A DNA stretch of 7,677 nucleotides from Dehalococcoidia bacterium (lineage in GTDB: Bacteria > Chloroflexota > Dehalococcoidia > UBA6926), in assembly GCA_030754805.1 (NCBI GenBank), contig JASLZO010000046.1, positions 1 to 7,677 on the forward strand, read 5' to 3'. A program made the position numbers and the translations under genes. Below the pieces are notes generated by a model, which was given only the letters and a program-made list of their open reading frames with translations, was not told where the DNA came from and did no database searches. This document shows positions 1 to 6,028 of the stretch, piece by piece (within the stretch, counting starts at the first letter, position 1; each line of letters opens with the position of its first letter).

Positions 1-702
1 GTAGATGTTGTCGTCGTTGTCATACGAGATGGACTTGACGCGGTTGCTCACGAGATCGCTGTTCTCAGTGGTGTAGACGCTCCAGTCGCCGTCGGAAGAC
101 AGACTGGCGAGCCCAGTGCGGGTCCCGATCCAGACGGTGCCCGCCACATCCTCTCCGATCGACCACACCTGGTCACCCGGTAACTCGTCCGCGGATGAGT
201 AGCCAGTCCAGACCTCGCCGTCCAGAACTGCAGTTCCGCCGCCCCAGGTTCCGACCCATACCCGGTCCGAAGAATCCCGGAAGAGAGTCGATACGTGACT
301 GGTTCCGAGAGGGACTTCAGACATCTCGAGCGACGACCATGTGGCACCGTCCCAGATTGCGACACCGTCTTCGTTGCCGAGCCAGATGTCGCCGGACAAC
401 GTTTCCATGAACGACGTCACGCGTTCTTCGATTACGCTATTGGTCGCGTTGAAGGTCCGCATTGCGCCGTCGTCCAGGACACTGGCGCCGTTGTCGAACC
501 CGGCGAACCACAGGCGGTCCTTGCTGTCCTCGAATATCTCGGTCAAGAACCAGCTGGAGAGACTGGTGTTCGCCATGTTGTAGACGGTCCAACGGTCCGC
601 GTTTCTCTCACCGGTGGTCGGTGGGAGCGTCACCGTGAACGCCATCAACCCCGCGAGGGCGACGAACGAGAACCCACCGATGCGTTTGATATCTAGCCGC
701 AT
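1..702 (-). CDS. Regulator-type beta-propeller repeat protein, exported or membrane-anchored (3' end outside window)
   Basis: Open minus-strand frame of 234 codons from ATG at 702-700 to the left edge without a stop, so the C-terminus is missing. The start is set by a strong Shine-Dalgarno GGAGGAG (complement of 709-715), six bases upstream. Residues 1-26 look like a signal peptide or membrane anchor: basic K6/R7, then a hydrophobic stretch at about 9-26. The rest is a beta-propeller repeat. A Trp followed by a small hydrophobic/Gly strand recurs at W65, W107, W149 and W191 (RLWFAG, DIWLGN, RVWVGT, TVWIGT), an exact 42-residue period. A fifth copy ends at Y234. Phrases such as VYTTENSDL match the two-component-regulator propeller family, best known from sensor domains of hybrid histidine kinases. 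Whether a kinase or other output domain follows cannot be seen. It may instead be a stand-alone extracytoplasmic propeller. The ligand is unknown. It lies 93 bp downstream of pcm on the same strand and may be co-transcribed. Confidence 0.85.
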   Translation of the reverse strand, partial: MRLDIKRIGGFSFVALAGLMAFTVTLPPTTGERNADRWTVYNMANTSLSSWFLTEIFEDSKDRLWFAGFDNGASVLDDGAMRTFNATNSVIEERVTSFMETLSGDIWLGNEDGVAIWDGATWSSLEMSEVPLGTSHVSTLFRDSSDRVWVGTWGGGTAVLDGEVWTGYSSADELPGDQVWSIGEDVAGTVWIGTRTGLASLSSDGDWSVYTTENSDLVSNRVKSISYDNDDNIY

Positions 703-708
703 CCCGAT

Positions 709-715
709 CTCCTCC
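709..715 (-). promoter_or_regulatory. Strong Shine-Dalgarno site of the propeller gene
   Basis: The minus strand reads GGAGGAG six bases before the ATG at 702. It is the clearest ribosome binding site in the window and fixes that start codon. Most other genes here have weak or no Shine-Dalgarno sequence. Confidence 0.75.
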
Positions 716-795
716 ACACTACAGCCCACGTTGGCGGCGCCTGGGTATGCCCCGGTTCACGGACGTAGGAGGTACGCTCCTTTTGGTGATTCAGT

Positions 796-1494
796 TTACT
801 CCGAATGCCCATCTGAACCGTCATAAGGCTCTCTCGCGGCAGGCTCAGACGGAACTGCTGCCGGCCAGGCGTCGGGCCCTATCAGCGGGACGAAGCGGCA
901 ACGGGTGAGCCGCCTGGAGGTGGTGTCTCCGTCGAGAGTGACGCTGACCTGGAGCAACTGTTGTTCGTCACGGTCTCCAACCGGGATGACGATCCTCCCG
1001 CCGGTACGCACCTGAGCCAGCAGTACTTGAGGCACATGGGGCGCCGCTGCGGTCACGACGACGGCTTCATACGGGGCCAATGCGGCGCAGCCCAGTGGAT
1101 CCTCTGGCCACGCCAGGTGGACCTCGACGTTCTCGCATCCCAATTTCTTCAGGCGCGCTCGGGCAACGTTCGCTAAAGCGGGTATCCGCTCGACTGTGAC
1201 GACACGATCGCACAGCTGGGCCAGAACGGCGGCTTGATATCCGCTCCCGGTACCGACTTCGAGCACGCGTTCCGTGCCAGTCAGTTCCAGCGCCTGCGTC
1301 ATTACTGCGACCATGAACGGCTGGGATATCGACTGTCCATCGCCGATAGAGAGGGCCACGTCGTCGTACGCGCGTTCGCGCACCTGTTCGCCGACAAACA
1401 GCTCACGGGGGACGTTTGCCATGGCGTCCATCACCCTGGGTTCCCGAATGTGACGGGAGAGAGATGCCATCAACCGGTTGCGGGCAGCTTCCAT
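796..1494 (-). CDS. pcm: Protein-L-isoaspartate O-methyltransferase (PIMT)
   Basis: This SAM-dependent enzyme methylates the free carboxyl of L-isoaspartyl residues, starting repair of deamidated or isomerised Asn/Asp in aged cytosolic proteins. The 232-residue product shows the family signatures in order: an N-terminal helix with REPRVMDAM and VPRELFV (17-34), the active-site segment DGQSISQP (52-59), SAM motif I VLEVGTGSGYQ (77-87), acidic E102 ending the second strand (VVTVER), the strand VVVTAAAPHVP (145-155), RIVIPVG (167-173) and the C-terminal CRFVPLIG (199-206). The post-motif loop at 127-142 departs from the usual GDG..GWPE..APYD form. A tail rich in Ala, Glu and Asp follows residue 210. 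Length is slightly above the usual 205-220. ATG at 1494 is the only sensible start, since an in-frame stop lies nine bases upstream. No Shine-Dalgarno is visible, and a CATAAT hexamer just upstream leaves open a leaderless start. It diverges from the CoA-transferase gene. Confidence 0.93.
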   Translation of the reverse strand: MEAARNRLMASLSRHIREPRVMDAMANVPRELFVGEQVRERAYDDVALSIGDGQSISQPFMVAVMTQALELTGTERVLEVGTGSGYQAAVLAQLCDRVVTVERIPALANVARARLKKLGCENVEVHLAWPEDPLGCAALAPYEAVVVTAAAPHVPQVLLAQVRTGGRIVIPVGDRDEQQLLQVSVTLDGDTTSRRLTRCRFVPLIGPDAWPAAVPSEPAAREPYDGSDGHSE

Positions 1495-1502
1495 GACTAC
1501 AG

Positions 1503-1508
1503 ATTATG
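1503..1508 (-). promoter_or_regulatory. Candidate -10 element for pcm
   Basis: The minus strand reads CATAAT (five of six consensus bases), eight bases before the pcm ATG. Initiation about seven bases downstream would fall at or next to the start codon, giving a leaderless mRNA. No convincing -35 sits 16-18 bp upstream. A second hexamer, TATACA (complement of 1521-1526), would give a leader of about 20 bases without a Shine-Dalgarno. Neither is certain. Confidence 0.3.
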
Positions 1509-1515
1509 GTCCACG

Positions 1516-1544
1516 TTGACTGTATATGGGGGCATTCCTATCCT
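1516..1544 (+). promoter_or_regulatory. Candidate sigma70-type promoter for the CoA-transferase/peptidase unit
   Basis: TTGACT (1516-1521, five of six -35 bases) is followed after exactly 17 bp by TATCCT (1539-1544, four of six -10 bases). Predicted initiation is near 1551, about 64 bases before the CDS at 1615. It lies in the 120-bp divergent region and overlaps the candidate pcm promoter elements on the other strand. Confidence 0.45.
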
Positions 1545-1614
1545 GATGCGGTTTCCGAGTCGACGAGCAGATATTCCCCGAACGAATCCTTGAACAACGC
1601 TTTCTGGGGGGACC

Positions 1615-4050
1615 ATGGTGGAAGGGTTGAACGGGCCGGGCGCAGATGGAGCGCTTGCCGGGCTTCGAATCATCGACCTGACGGGGCCGGAGGGCCAAAA
1701 CACTGGTCGCTACCTTGCCGATCTCGGCGCGGACGTGGTGCTGGTCGAACCTACCGACGGCAGCGCGAGCAGGCGAATGGCGCCGTTCGCAGACCGCGGA
1801 CCGGACGTGGACCGGAGCCTGTACTTCCTTCACGCAAACTCGAACAAGCGAGGAATCGTCCTTGACCTCGAGTCGGCTGCCGACCAGGATTCGCTCAGGA
1901 AATTGGTCCGCGGGGCGGATGCCGTCTTGGAGAGCTTCCCGAACGGGTATCTCGAATCGTTAGACCTCGACTACGAGAGCCTATCTGCCAATGATCGACG
2001 GTTGGTCATGACGTCGATCACCCCGTTTGGCAGGAGCGGCCCGTACAAAGACTTCCGAAGCGCCGATATCGTCGTGAATGCGATCGCTGGATTGATCCAC
2101 CAGGAAGGGGCTCCCGAACCGGCGCCGTTCAACCCGCCGCGGTACCAGGCATATCAATTAGGCGGCTTACATGCCGCGTTCGCGACCTTGATCGCGCTTC
2201 GTGAACGGGACAAGACGGGTGCCGGGCAGGCGGTAGAGGTGTCGCTGCAGGAAGTGGCGGCCCACCAAAACCTGGCACTGGTCCGGTTCGCGAGCTCCCA
2301 GGACATCGGCGCGCGGCGCCCGAACCGAGGAGGGGTTGGTCCTAGTCAGTACTACCGGACAAAGGACGGCTGGGCCATGCTGGCGCTGACCGGCCCTCGC
2401 TCATGGCCGGAGCTGACGGCCTGGACTCAGGACCCGGTGTTGATGGATCCCAAGTACGAGATCCTGAGCAATCGAGAACCGGACCACGACCTCATCGACG
2501 AACGGTGCGCCGCGTTCGTGGCGCGGTTTACGACCGAAGAGTTTCTGGCAGAGGGTTCCCGAAGGCGCATCACGGTTGCCCCGGCCCACGGCCCGACAAG
2601 GTTCAAGGAAAGCGAGCACGCGCGGGAGCGAGGGTATTTCATCGACGCCGAACATCCGACGCTTGGTAAGTACGTGGCTCCGGGCGCGGGTGCAGTCTTC
2701 TCCGAAACCCCGTGGCAGCTGCACCGTTCAGCACCAACGCTCGGTCAGCATTCCGACGAGATCCTCTCGAACGTTCCGCAGGAAAGGAGTCCGACTCGAC
2801 AACCGGCGGGAGTTTCCGGCGGGTCGAACGGGGATGGGCCAGCGCTTCCCTTGGATGGTGTGCGGATCCTCGCGTTCGAGCGGGTCTGGGCTGCGCCGTT
2901 CGGAACACGGTTCCTCGCGGACTACGGCGCGGACGTTATCAAAGTCGAGTCGACCCAATTCAACGATGGACGCATTTGGGACCGAGACCGAAACCCTGCC
3001 GCGTGGCTGAACGGACACGCGACCTACGGGGAGATCAACCGGAACAAGCGATCGGTTTCTCTGGACCTGCATACGGAGTCGGGTCAGCAGTTGTTCCTGC
3101 GACTGGCAGCCGAGGCGGACATCGTGGTTGAGAACAATGCCCCGACCGCCATGGACCGGTTCGGAATCGGCTACGAGGCACTTCGGGCGGGGAAGCCGGA
3201 CATCATCATGATCAGCTGCCCTGGATACGGTTCGTCCGGCCCGATGAAGGACTACGTCGCCGTGGGCCAGTGCCTGACGGCGTTTACCGGCCTGGGCTAC
3301 CTCTGGGGTGAAGCAGGGTCCGAATGGCCTCTTCGTGGGAAGAACGCATACCCAGACTTCATCACCGCCGGCAACCTGGCACTGGCGGCGATGGCGGCCC
3401 TGCGTCATCGAGACCGGACCGGCCAGGGTCAACGAGTGGAACTCGCCCAGTTCCAGGCGGCCGCTGGCATGGTGGGCATGGCGTTCCTCGAAGACTCGCT
3501 CGCGCCTTCGGCTCCCGAGCCCTGGGGGAACCGCGACCCGAACGCCGCTCCACAGGGGATATACGCGTGTTGGGGCGACGACCGATGGGTAGCGATTTCG
3601 TGTCCGGACGATGCTTCGTGGGGTGCTCTGGCCACACTGATGGGCCGAGGAGACCTGGCCGGCGACGCCAAGTTCGCGACGTTGGACTCGCGACATGAGA
3701 ACCATGACGAACTGGATAGGATGATCAGCGGATGGACGGCAACGTTAACTCCCCATCAGGTGATGTACCGGTGCCAGAGATCCGGGGTGCCGGCGGGTGT
3801 GGTAGCGAACGGTGAAGACCTCTATCGCGATCCCCAGCTTCGCACTCGCGGATACATCCTGGATGTCGACCATTCGGTGCCAGGCAGGGTAGAGCATCCT
3901 GGTATGACGGCGCGGTTCTCGCGAACCCCCGGGCGGGTGCGTCGTGGCGCTCCGAAACCGGGCGAAGACAACCAGGAATTGCTCTCGGGCCTGCTGGGGC
4001 TGTCCAAGGAGGAGATCGCGCGATACGCCTCTGAAGGGGCGTTCTCCTGA
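1615..4050 (+). CDS. Tandem-domain class III (CaiB/BaiF) CoA-transferase with a degenerate N-terminal half
   Basis: The 811-residue protein contains two CaiB/BaiF domains (about 13-385 and 411-800) joined by a Ser/Gly/Pro-rich linker (about 386-410); single-domain members are about 400 residues. Family III enzymes move CoA between carboxylic acids through an aspartyl-CoA thioester. Both halves show the N-terminal GLRIIDLTG or GVRILAFERVWA motif, ADLGADVVLVE or ADYGADVIKVE, an NKR..LDL segment and the RD(K/R)TG.GQ.VE helix start. In the second half NAYPDFITAG places the catalytic Asp at D581. The equivalent stretch of the first half is RYQAYQLGG (176-184), with Ala179 or Tyr180 and no Asp, so only the C-terminal half should be catalytic. 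The first half keeps the NRGGVGPSQYY loop (family glycine-loop region). The architecture resembles DddD, the DMSP CoA-transferase/lyase, but many tandem members have unknown substrates. The ATG at 1615 is preceded by a G-run; an in-frame stop at 1591 rules out much extension. It is followed 10 bp later by the peptidase gene. Confidence 0.9.
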   Translation: MVEGLNGPGADGALAGLRIIDLTGPEGQNTGRYLADLGADVVLVEPTDGSASRRMAPFADRGPDVDRSLYFLHANSNKRGIVLDLESAADQDSLRKLVRGADAVLESFPNGYLESLDLDYESLSANDRRLVMTSITPFGRSGPYKDFRSADIVVNAIAGLIHQEGAPEPAPFNPPRYQAYQLGGLHAAFATLIALRERDKTGAGQAVEVSLQEVAAHQNLALVRFASSQDIGARRPNRGGVGPSQYYRTKDGWAMLALTGPRSWPELTAWTQDPVLMDPKYEILSNREPDHDLIDERCAAFVARFTTEEFLAEGSRRRITVAPAHGPTRFKESEHARERGYFIDAEHPTLGKYVAPGAGAVFSETPWQLHRSAPTLGQHSDEILSNVPQERSPTRQPAGVSGGSNGDGPALPLDGVRILAFERVWAAPFGTRFLADYGADVIKVESTQFNDGRIWDRDRNPAAWLNGHATYGEINRNKRSVSLDLHTESGQQLFLRLAAEADIVVENNAPTAMDRFGIGYEALRAGKPDIIMISCPGYGSSGPMKDYVAVGQCLTAFTGLGYLWGEAGSEWPLRGKNAYPDFITAGNLALAAMAALRHRDRTGQGQRVELAQFQAAAGMVGMAFLEDSLAPSAPEPWGNRDPNAAPQGIYACWGDDRWVAISCPDDASWGALATLMGRGDLAGDAKFATLDSRHENHDELDRMISGWTATLTPHQVMYRCQRSGVPAGVVANGEDLYRDPQLRTRGYILDVDHSVPGRVEHPGMTARFSRTPGRVRRGAPKPGEDNQELLSGLLGLSKEEIARYASEGAFS

Positions 4051-4060
4051 AGCCTGAAGC

Positions 4061-4990
4061 GTGGCCCGCCGAACCCCCCGGGGACTAACCGTCGTTCCGG
4101 CCTACCGGCTCATCGGCCATTACGCCGAGGAGGCGTTGAGGCAAGAGGACCCGACGACGGATGACCCGTTGACCGCGTTCCACGGGCGATCGAGGACGTA
4201 CCTAAGACGACTTCTTTCCGGGCTCGACCCGGCGTTGATCGACATCGGGGAGCGCTGGGCCTCGTCCCAGGTCGGTGACACGGACCTTCAAGCATTCGTC
4301 CAGGGAATTAACGCCGTTGATGCGGCCACACCGAGAAACGTGGTCGAGACGGCGCTGGTACGGTCAGCCGACGTGCTGCCGCGGCCCGACCTGATGGCGC
4401 GCGTGATCCTGATGCTGGGAGACGGACAGAGTCGTGTCCTAACGGAGCTAATGCAGGGTGTCACCGGGGTGAGCCTGGGAAGCCAGATGACGTTGCTTTT
4501 CTTCTGGCCCGTCCCTCATTGGTCGGAAATCCTGGCGTACATGGCCTGTCACGAGTACATCCATTTGGTGCGGAACTACCTGTTTCCCCGGAGCATGGTG
4601 GGCGGGCGCATGGTCTACGTGAAGAGCGAGGAGTCGGACACGCTGCTCGACGCAATGTTGACGGAGGGTATGGCAGACGCGTTCGCTCAGGAGATCTACC
4701 CGGAACGCCTGCCCCGGTGGGTGACGGAGCTGTCGCGGGAAGACGAGTCTGCTGTGTGGCCCCAGGTCCACCGACGGCTCGAAATCACGCATCCGACCGA
4801 GATTCGCCGTTACCTGTTCGGTGATAGCGATCGGGTGCCGCTGTGGTCGGGCCACGCGATCGGCCACGCGATCGTGCAGTCCTATCTGGACAATCACCCG
4901 TCCATGAGACCGGCTTCGCTCGTCGGGTTGCAGGCTCGCACAATCTACGAAGAGAGTGGCTATGACCCGTCGAACGGCTCCCCTCGCTAG
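4061..4990 (+). CDS. DUF2268/YjaZ-type putative zinc-dependent protease (HEXXH)
   Basis: The 309-residue protein has a zincin active site: HEYIH at residues 164-168 (zinc ligands H164 and H168, general base E165) and a downstream helix LTEGMADAFAQE, whose E202 is the likely third ligand. The C-terminal block with W-S-GHAIGHAIVQSYL and a final ARTIYEESGY matches the DUF2268 family of predicted Zn-dependent proteases (B. subtilis YjaZ type). The substrate is unknown. I see no signal peptide, so it is probably cytosolic; a hydrophobic patch at about 144-150 lies within the fold. The GTG start at 4061 follows an in-frame TGA at 4055 and has no Shine-Dalgarno. The 10-bp gap after the CoA-transferase stop suggests translational coupling in one transcript. 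A functional link between the two is not evident. The next possible start is a TTG at 4135, which would remove 25 residues. Confidence 0.82.
   Translation: MARRTPRGLTVVPAYRLIGHYAEEALRQEDPTTDDPLTAFHGRSRTYLRRLLSGLDPALIDIGERWASSQVGDTDLQAFVQGINAVDAATPRNVVETALVRSADVLPRPDLMARVILMLGDGQSRVLTELMQGVTGVSLGSQMTLLFFWPVPHWSEILAYMACHEYIHLVRNYLFPRSMVGGRMVYVKSEESDTLLDAMLTEGMADAFAQEIYPERLPRWVTELSREDESAVWPQVHRRLEITHPTEIRRYLFGDSDRVPLWSGHAIGHAIVQSYLDNHPSMRPASLVGLQARTIYEESGYDPSNGSPR
4850..4873 (+). repeat. Perfect 2 x 12-bp tandem repeat inside the peptidase gene
   Basis: GGCCACGCGATC occurs twice head to tail and encodes GHAIGHAI. The family usually has a GY.IGY.IV pattern here, so the protein-level repeat is ancestral. 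Perfect identity of the codons is the notable part. Confidence 0.8.
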
Positions 4991-5019
4991 TGGGGTGCTG
5001 GGCCCGCATCGGGTTCGTG

Positions 5020-5042
5020 CCCCTTGACCGGGTTCGAAGGGG
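5020..5042 (+). repeat. Inverted repeat between the peptidase gene and tRNA-Val
   Basis: CCCCTT (5020-5025) and AAGGGG (5037-5042) can form a six-bp stem around an 11-base loop, 29 bases after the peptidase stop. There is no T-run behind it, so it is a weak candidate terminator for the upstream unit. It overlaps the possible -35 of the tRNA gene and could be regulatory or chance. Confidence 0.3.
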
Positions 5043-5055
5043 AGTGCCGTAAACT
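5024..5055 (+). promoter_or_regulatory. Weak candidate promoter for tRNA-Val
   Basis: TTGACC (5024-5029) and TAAACT (5050-5055) resemble -35 and -10 boxes. The 20-bp spacing is longer than optimal. Initiation near 5062 would leave a leader of about 11 bases before the tRNA, which is typical of tRNA genes. Confidence 0.3.
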
Positions 5056-5072
5056 GGGTAGCCATTTCGCGT

Positions 5073-5149
5073 GGGCGATTAGCTCAGTTGGTTAGAGTGC
5101 AGCGTCGACATCGCTGAGGTCACTGGTTCGAGTCCAGTATCGCCCACCA
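5073..5149 (+). tRNA. tRNA-Val (anticodon GAC) with C33 and encoded CCA
   Basis: The 77-nt cloverleaf folds completely. The acceptor stem GGGCGAT (5073-5079) pairs with ATCGCCC (5139-5145), followed by discriminator A and genomic CCA (5147-5149). The D-arm is GCTC/GAGT with one G-U pair. The anticodon stem CAGCG/CGCTG (5100-5104, 5112-5116) closes loop TCGACAT. The variable loop is AGGTC, and the T-arm ACTGG/CCAGT closes TTCGAGT. The anticodon is GAC (5107-5109), reading GUC and GUU valine codons. The loop aligns base for base with the common tRNA-Val loop TTGACAT except at position 33 (5106), which is C instead of the near-universal U. All stems are intact, so it does not look like a decayed gene. 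It lies 62 bp upstream of the rsmG ATG in the same direction and could share a transcript with it. Confidence 0.95.
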
Positions 5150-5211
5150 TACTGGCCGCTATCGAGAACTGGTCTCCAGCTTTGGCCAACCACGCGACTT
5201 CTTCGCTCTTC

Positions 5212-5949
5212 ATGACTGATAGCCAAGCCCCTGGAATCTCGCTCCGCAATGCGGCGCTGGCGAACGGTGTTTCGCTCGATCGAGACCAGATTGATGCACT
5301 TCACCGCTACCGAGACGAGATTGTCGAGCAGAACCGCCGGTTCAACCTTGTGGGGACGCTGGACGCCAGCGAGATTGAACGAGTACTTATTCTCGGCAGC
5401 CTTGACCTGATCTCGCTAATCGAGACGGTAGGGGCCGATCCGATTCGTTTGATCGATGTCGGAACCGGTGCGGGCGTCCCGGGAGTCCCCTTGAAGATTG
5501 CCTTGGGTCGTCGAGTGGACGTGACGCTGCTTGACGCGAACGGAAAGAAGGTCTCGTTCCTGTCGCACGTAATCGGTCTCGTTGGGGATTCGATCGCGGG
5601 TACGGTTGTGGTGAACGCGCGGGCGGAAGACGCGGGTCGGGCCGTCGAGCACCGCGAAGTCTACGACTATGTTACGGCGCGGGCTGTTGGATCGGTGCGG
5701 ATGCTGGCGGAACTTTGCCTTCCATTCGCGCGTGTGGGCGGTGTGGTGCTGCTTCCCCGTGGTCCGAACTGGGAAGAAGAGACGAAGGCGGCATCGGGCG
5801 CGATCGCCTCCGTTGGAGGGCGCCTCCGACCTTTCGATGCGGCCGAACGAGAAACAGGGATCGGGTCGACGATCATTCTCGAAAAAGTTGCGCCGACTCC
5901 CCCGCGATTTCCGCGACGCGTGGGCTTGCCAGGAAAACGACCGCTTTGA
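5212..5949 (+). CDS. rsmG: 16S rRNA (guanine-527-N7) methyltransferase RsmG (GidB)
   Basis: This SAM-dependent enzyme makes m7G527 in the 530 loop of 16S rRNA; loss in other bacteria gives low-level streptomycin resistance. From ATG 5212 the product has 245 residues. N-terminal helices carry the family pattern YRDEIVEQNRRFNLVGT. SAM motif I is LIDVGTGAGVPGVPLKIA (80-97), followed by VTLLDANGKKVSFL (104-117), the ARAEDAGR segment and the RNA-facing VTARAVGSVRMLAEL (154-168). The C-terminus is basic and Pro-rich, ending GLPGKRPL. A TTG at 5182 would add ten residues (255). Neither start has a Shine-Dalgarno, and ATG is preferred because the extra residues precede the conserved region and lie close to the tRNA. 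It sits between tRNA-Val and rpmH. In many bacteria rsmG belongs instead to an mnmG-rsmG-parA-parB block, so this placement is a rearrangement. Transcription may read through from the tRNA promoter. Confidence 0.93.
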   Translation: MTDSQAPGISLRNAALANGVSLDRDQIDALHRYRDEIVEQNRRFNLVGTLDASEIERVLILGSLDLISLIETVGADPIRLIDVGTGAGVPGVPLKIALGRRVDVTLLDANGKKVSFLSHVIGLVGDSIAGTVVVNARAEDAGRAVEHREVYDYVTARAVGSVRMLAELCLPFARVGGVVLLPRGPNWEEETKAASGAIASVGGRLRPFDAAERETGIGSTIILEKVAPTPPRFPRRVGLPGKRPL

Positions 5950-5987
5950 TTCTGCGGATTGTGCCGACAGCGGGACCGCTTGAGCGT

Positions 5988-6016
5988 TTGCAGCAGCTAT
6001 TAGGCGCCCGTATACT
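5988..6016 (+). promoter_or_regulatory. Promoter of rpmH-rnpA-yidD
   Basis: TATACT (6011-6016) matches five of six -10 bases. TTGCAG (5988-5993) stands exactly 17 bp upstream and matches the TTG of the -35 box. Initiation about seven bases after the -10 would fall near 6023, only some six bases before the rpmH ATG at 6029. That leaves no room for a Shine-Dalgarno and implies a leaderless or nearly leaderless mRNA. Confidence 0.55.
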
Positions 6017-6028
6017 CCCAAGGCAGTC

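Noticed and set aside
295..696. 133-codon plus-strand open frame in the left region
   Set aside because: The minus-strand propeller frame has a strong Shine-Dalgarno, a signal sequence and 42-residue repeats, so the plus frame is its shadow.
767..784. Hairpin AGGAG-GTACG-CTCCT followed by TTTT on the plus strand as a terminator
   Set aside because: No plus-strand gene precedes it. Read on the minus strand after pcm there is no U-tract behind the stem, the stem is only five bp, and the propeller gene downstream runs the same way.
2728..3705. 325-codon minus-strand open frame within the CoA-transferase gene
   Set aside because: It is antisense to a clearly homologous protein. Its translation is Arg/Pro/Val-rich with no recognisable motif, as expected for a shadow frame in GC-rich DNA.
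1615..4050. Two separate CoA-transferase genes or a frameshifted pair
   Set aside because: The frame is continuous through the linker at residues 386-410, with no stop, overlap or ribosome binding site there. Tandem fusions of this length are known in the family.
1615..4050. Direct assignment as DddD (DMSP lyase)
   Set aside because: Only size, tandem design and catalytic-half position agree. Without alignment or neighbouring ddd genes a gene symbol would be unsupported.
4448..5065. 205-codon minus-strand open frame opposite the protease gene
   Set aside because: It covers the complement of the HEXXH region, shows no family features and runs through the intergenic hairpin.
5182..5211. TTG at 5182 as the rsmG start
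   Set aside because: It adds ten residues (MANHATSSLF) before the ATG with no Shine-Dalgarno and no family conservation. It is kept only as an alternative.
5950..6028. Replication origin upstream of rpmH
   Set aside because: No TTATCCACA-like DnaA boxes, AT-rich stretch or dnaA gene is present in the window.
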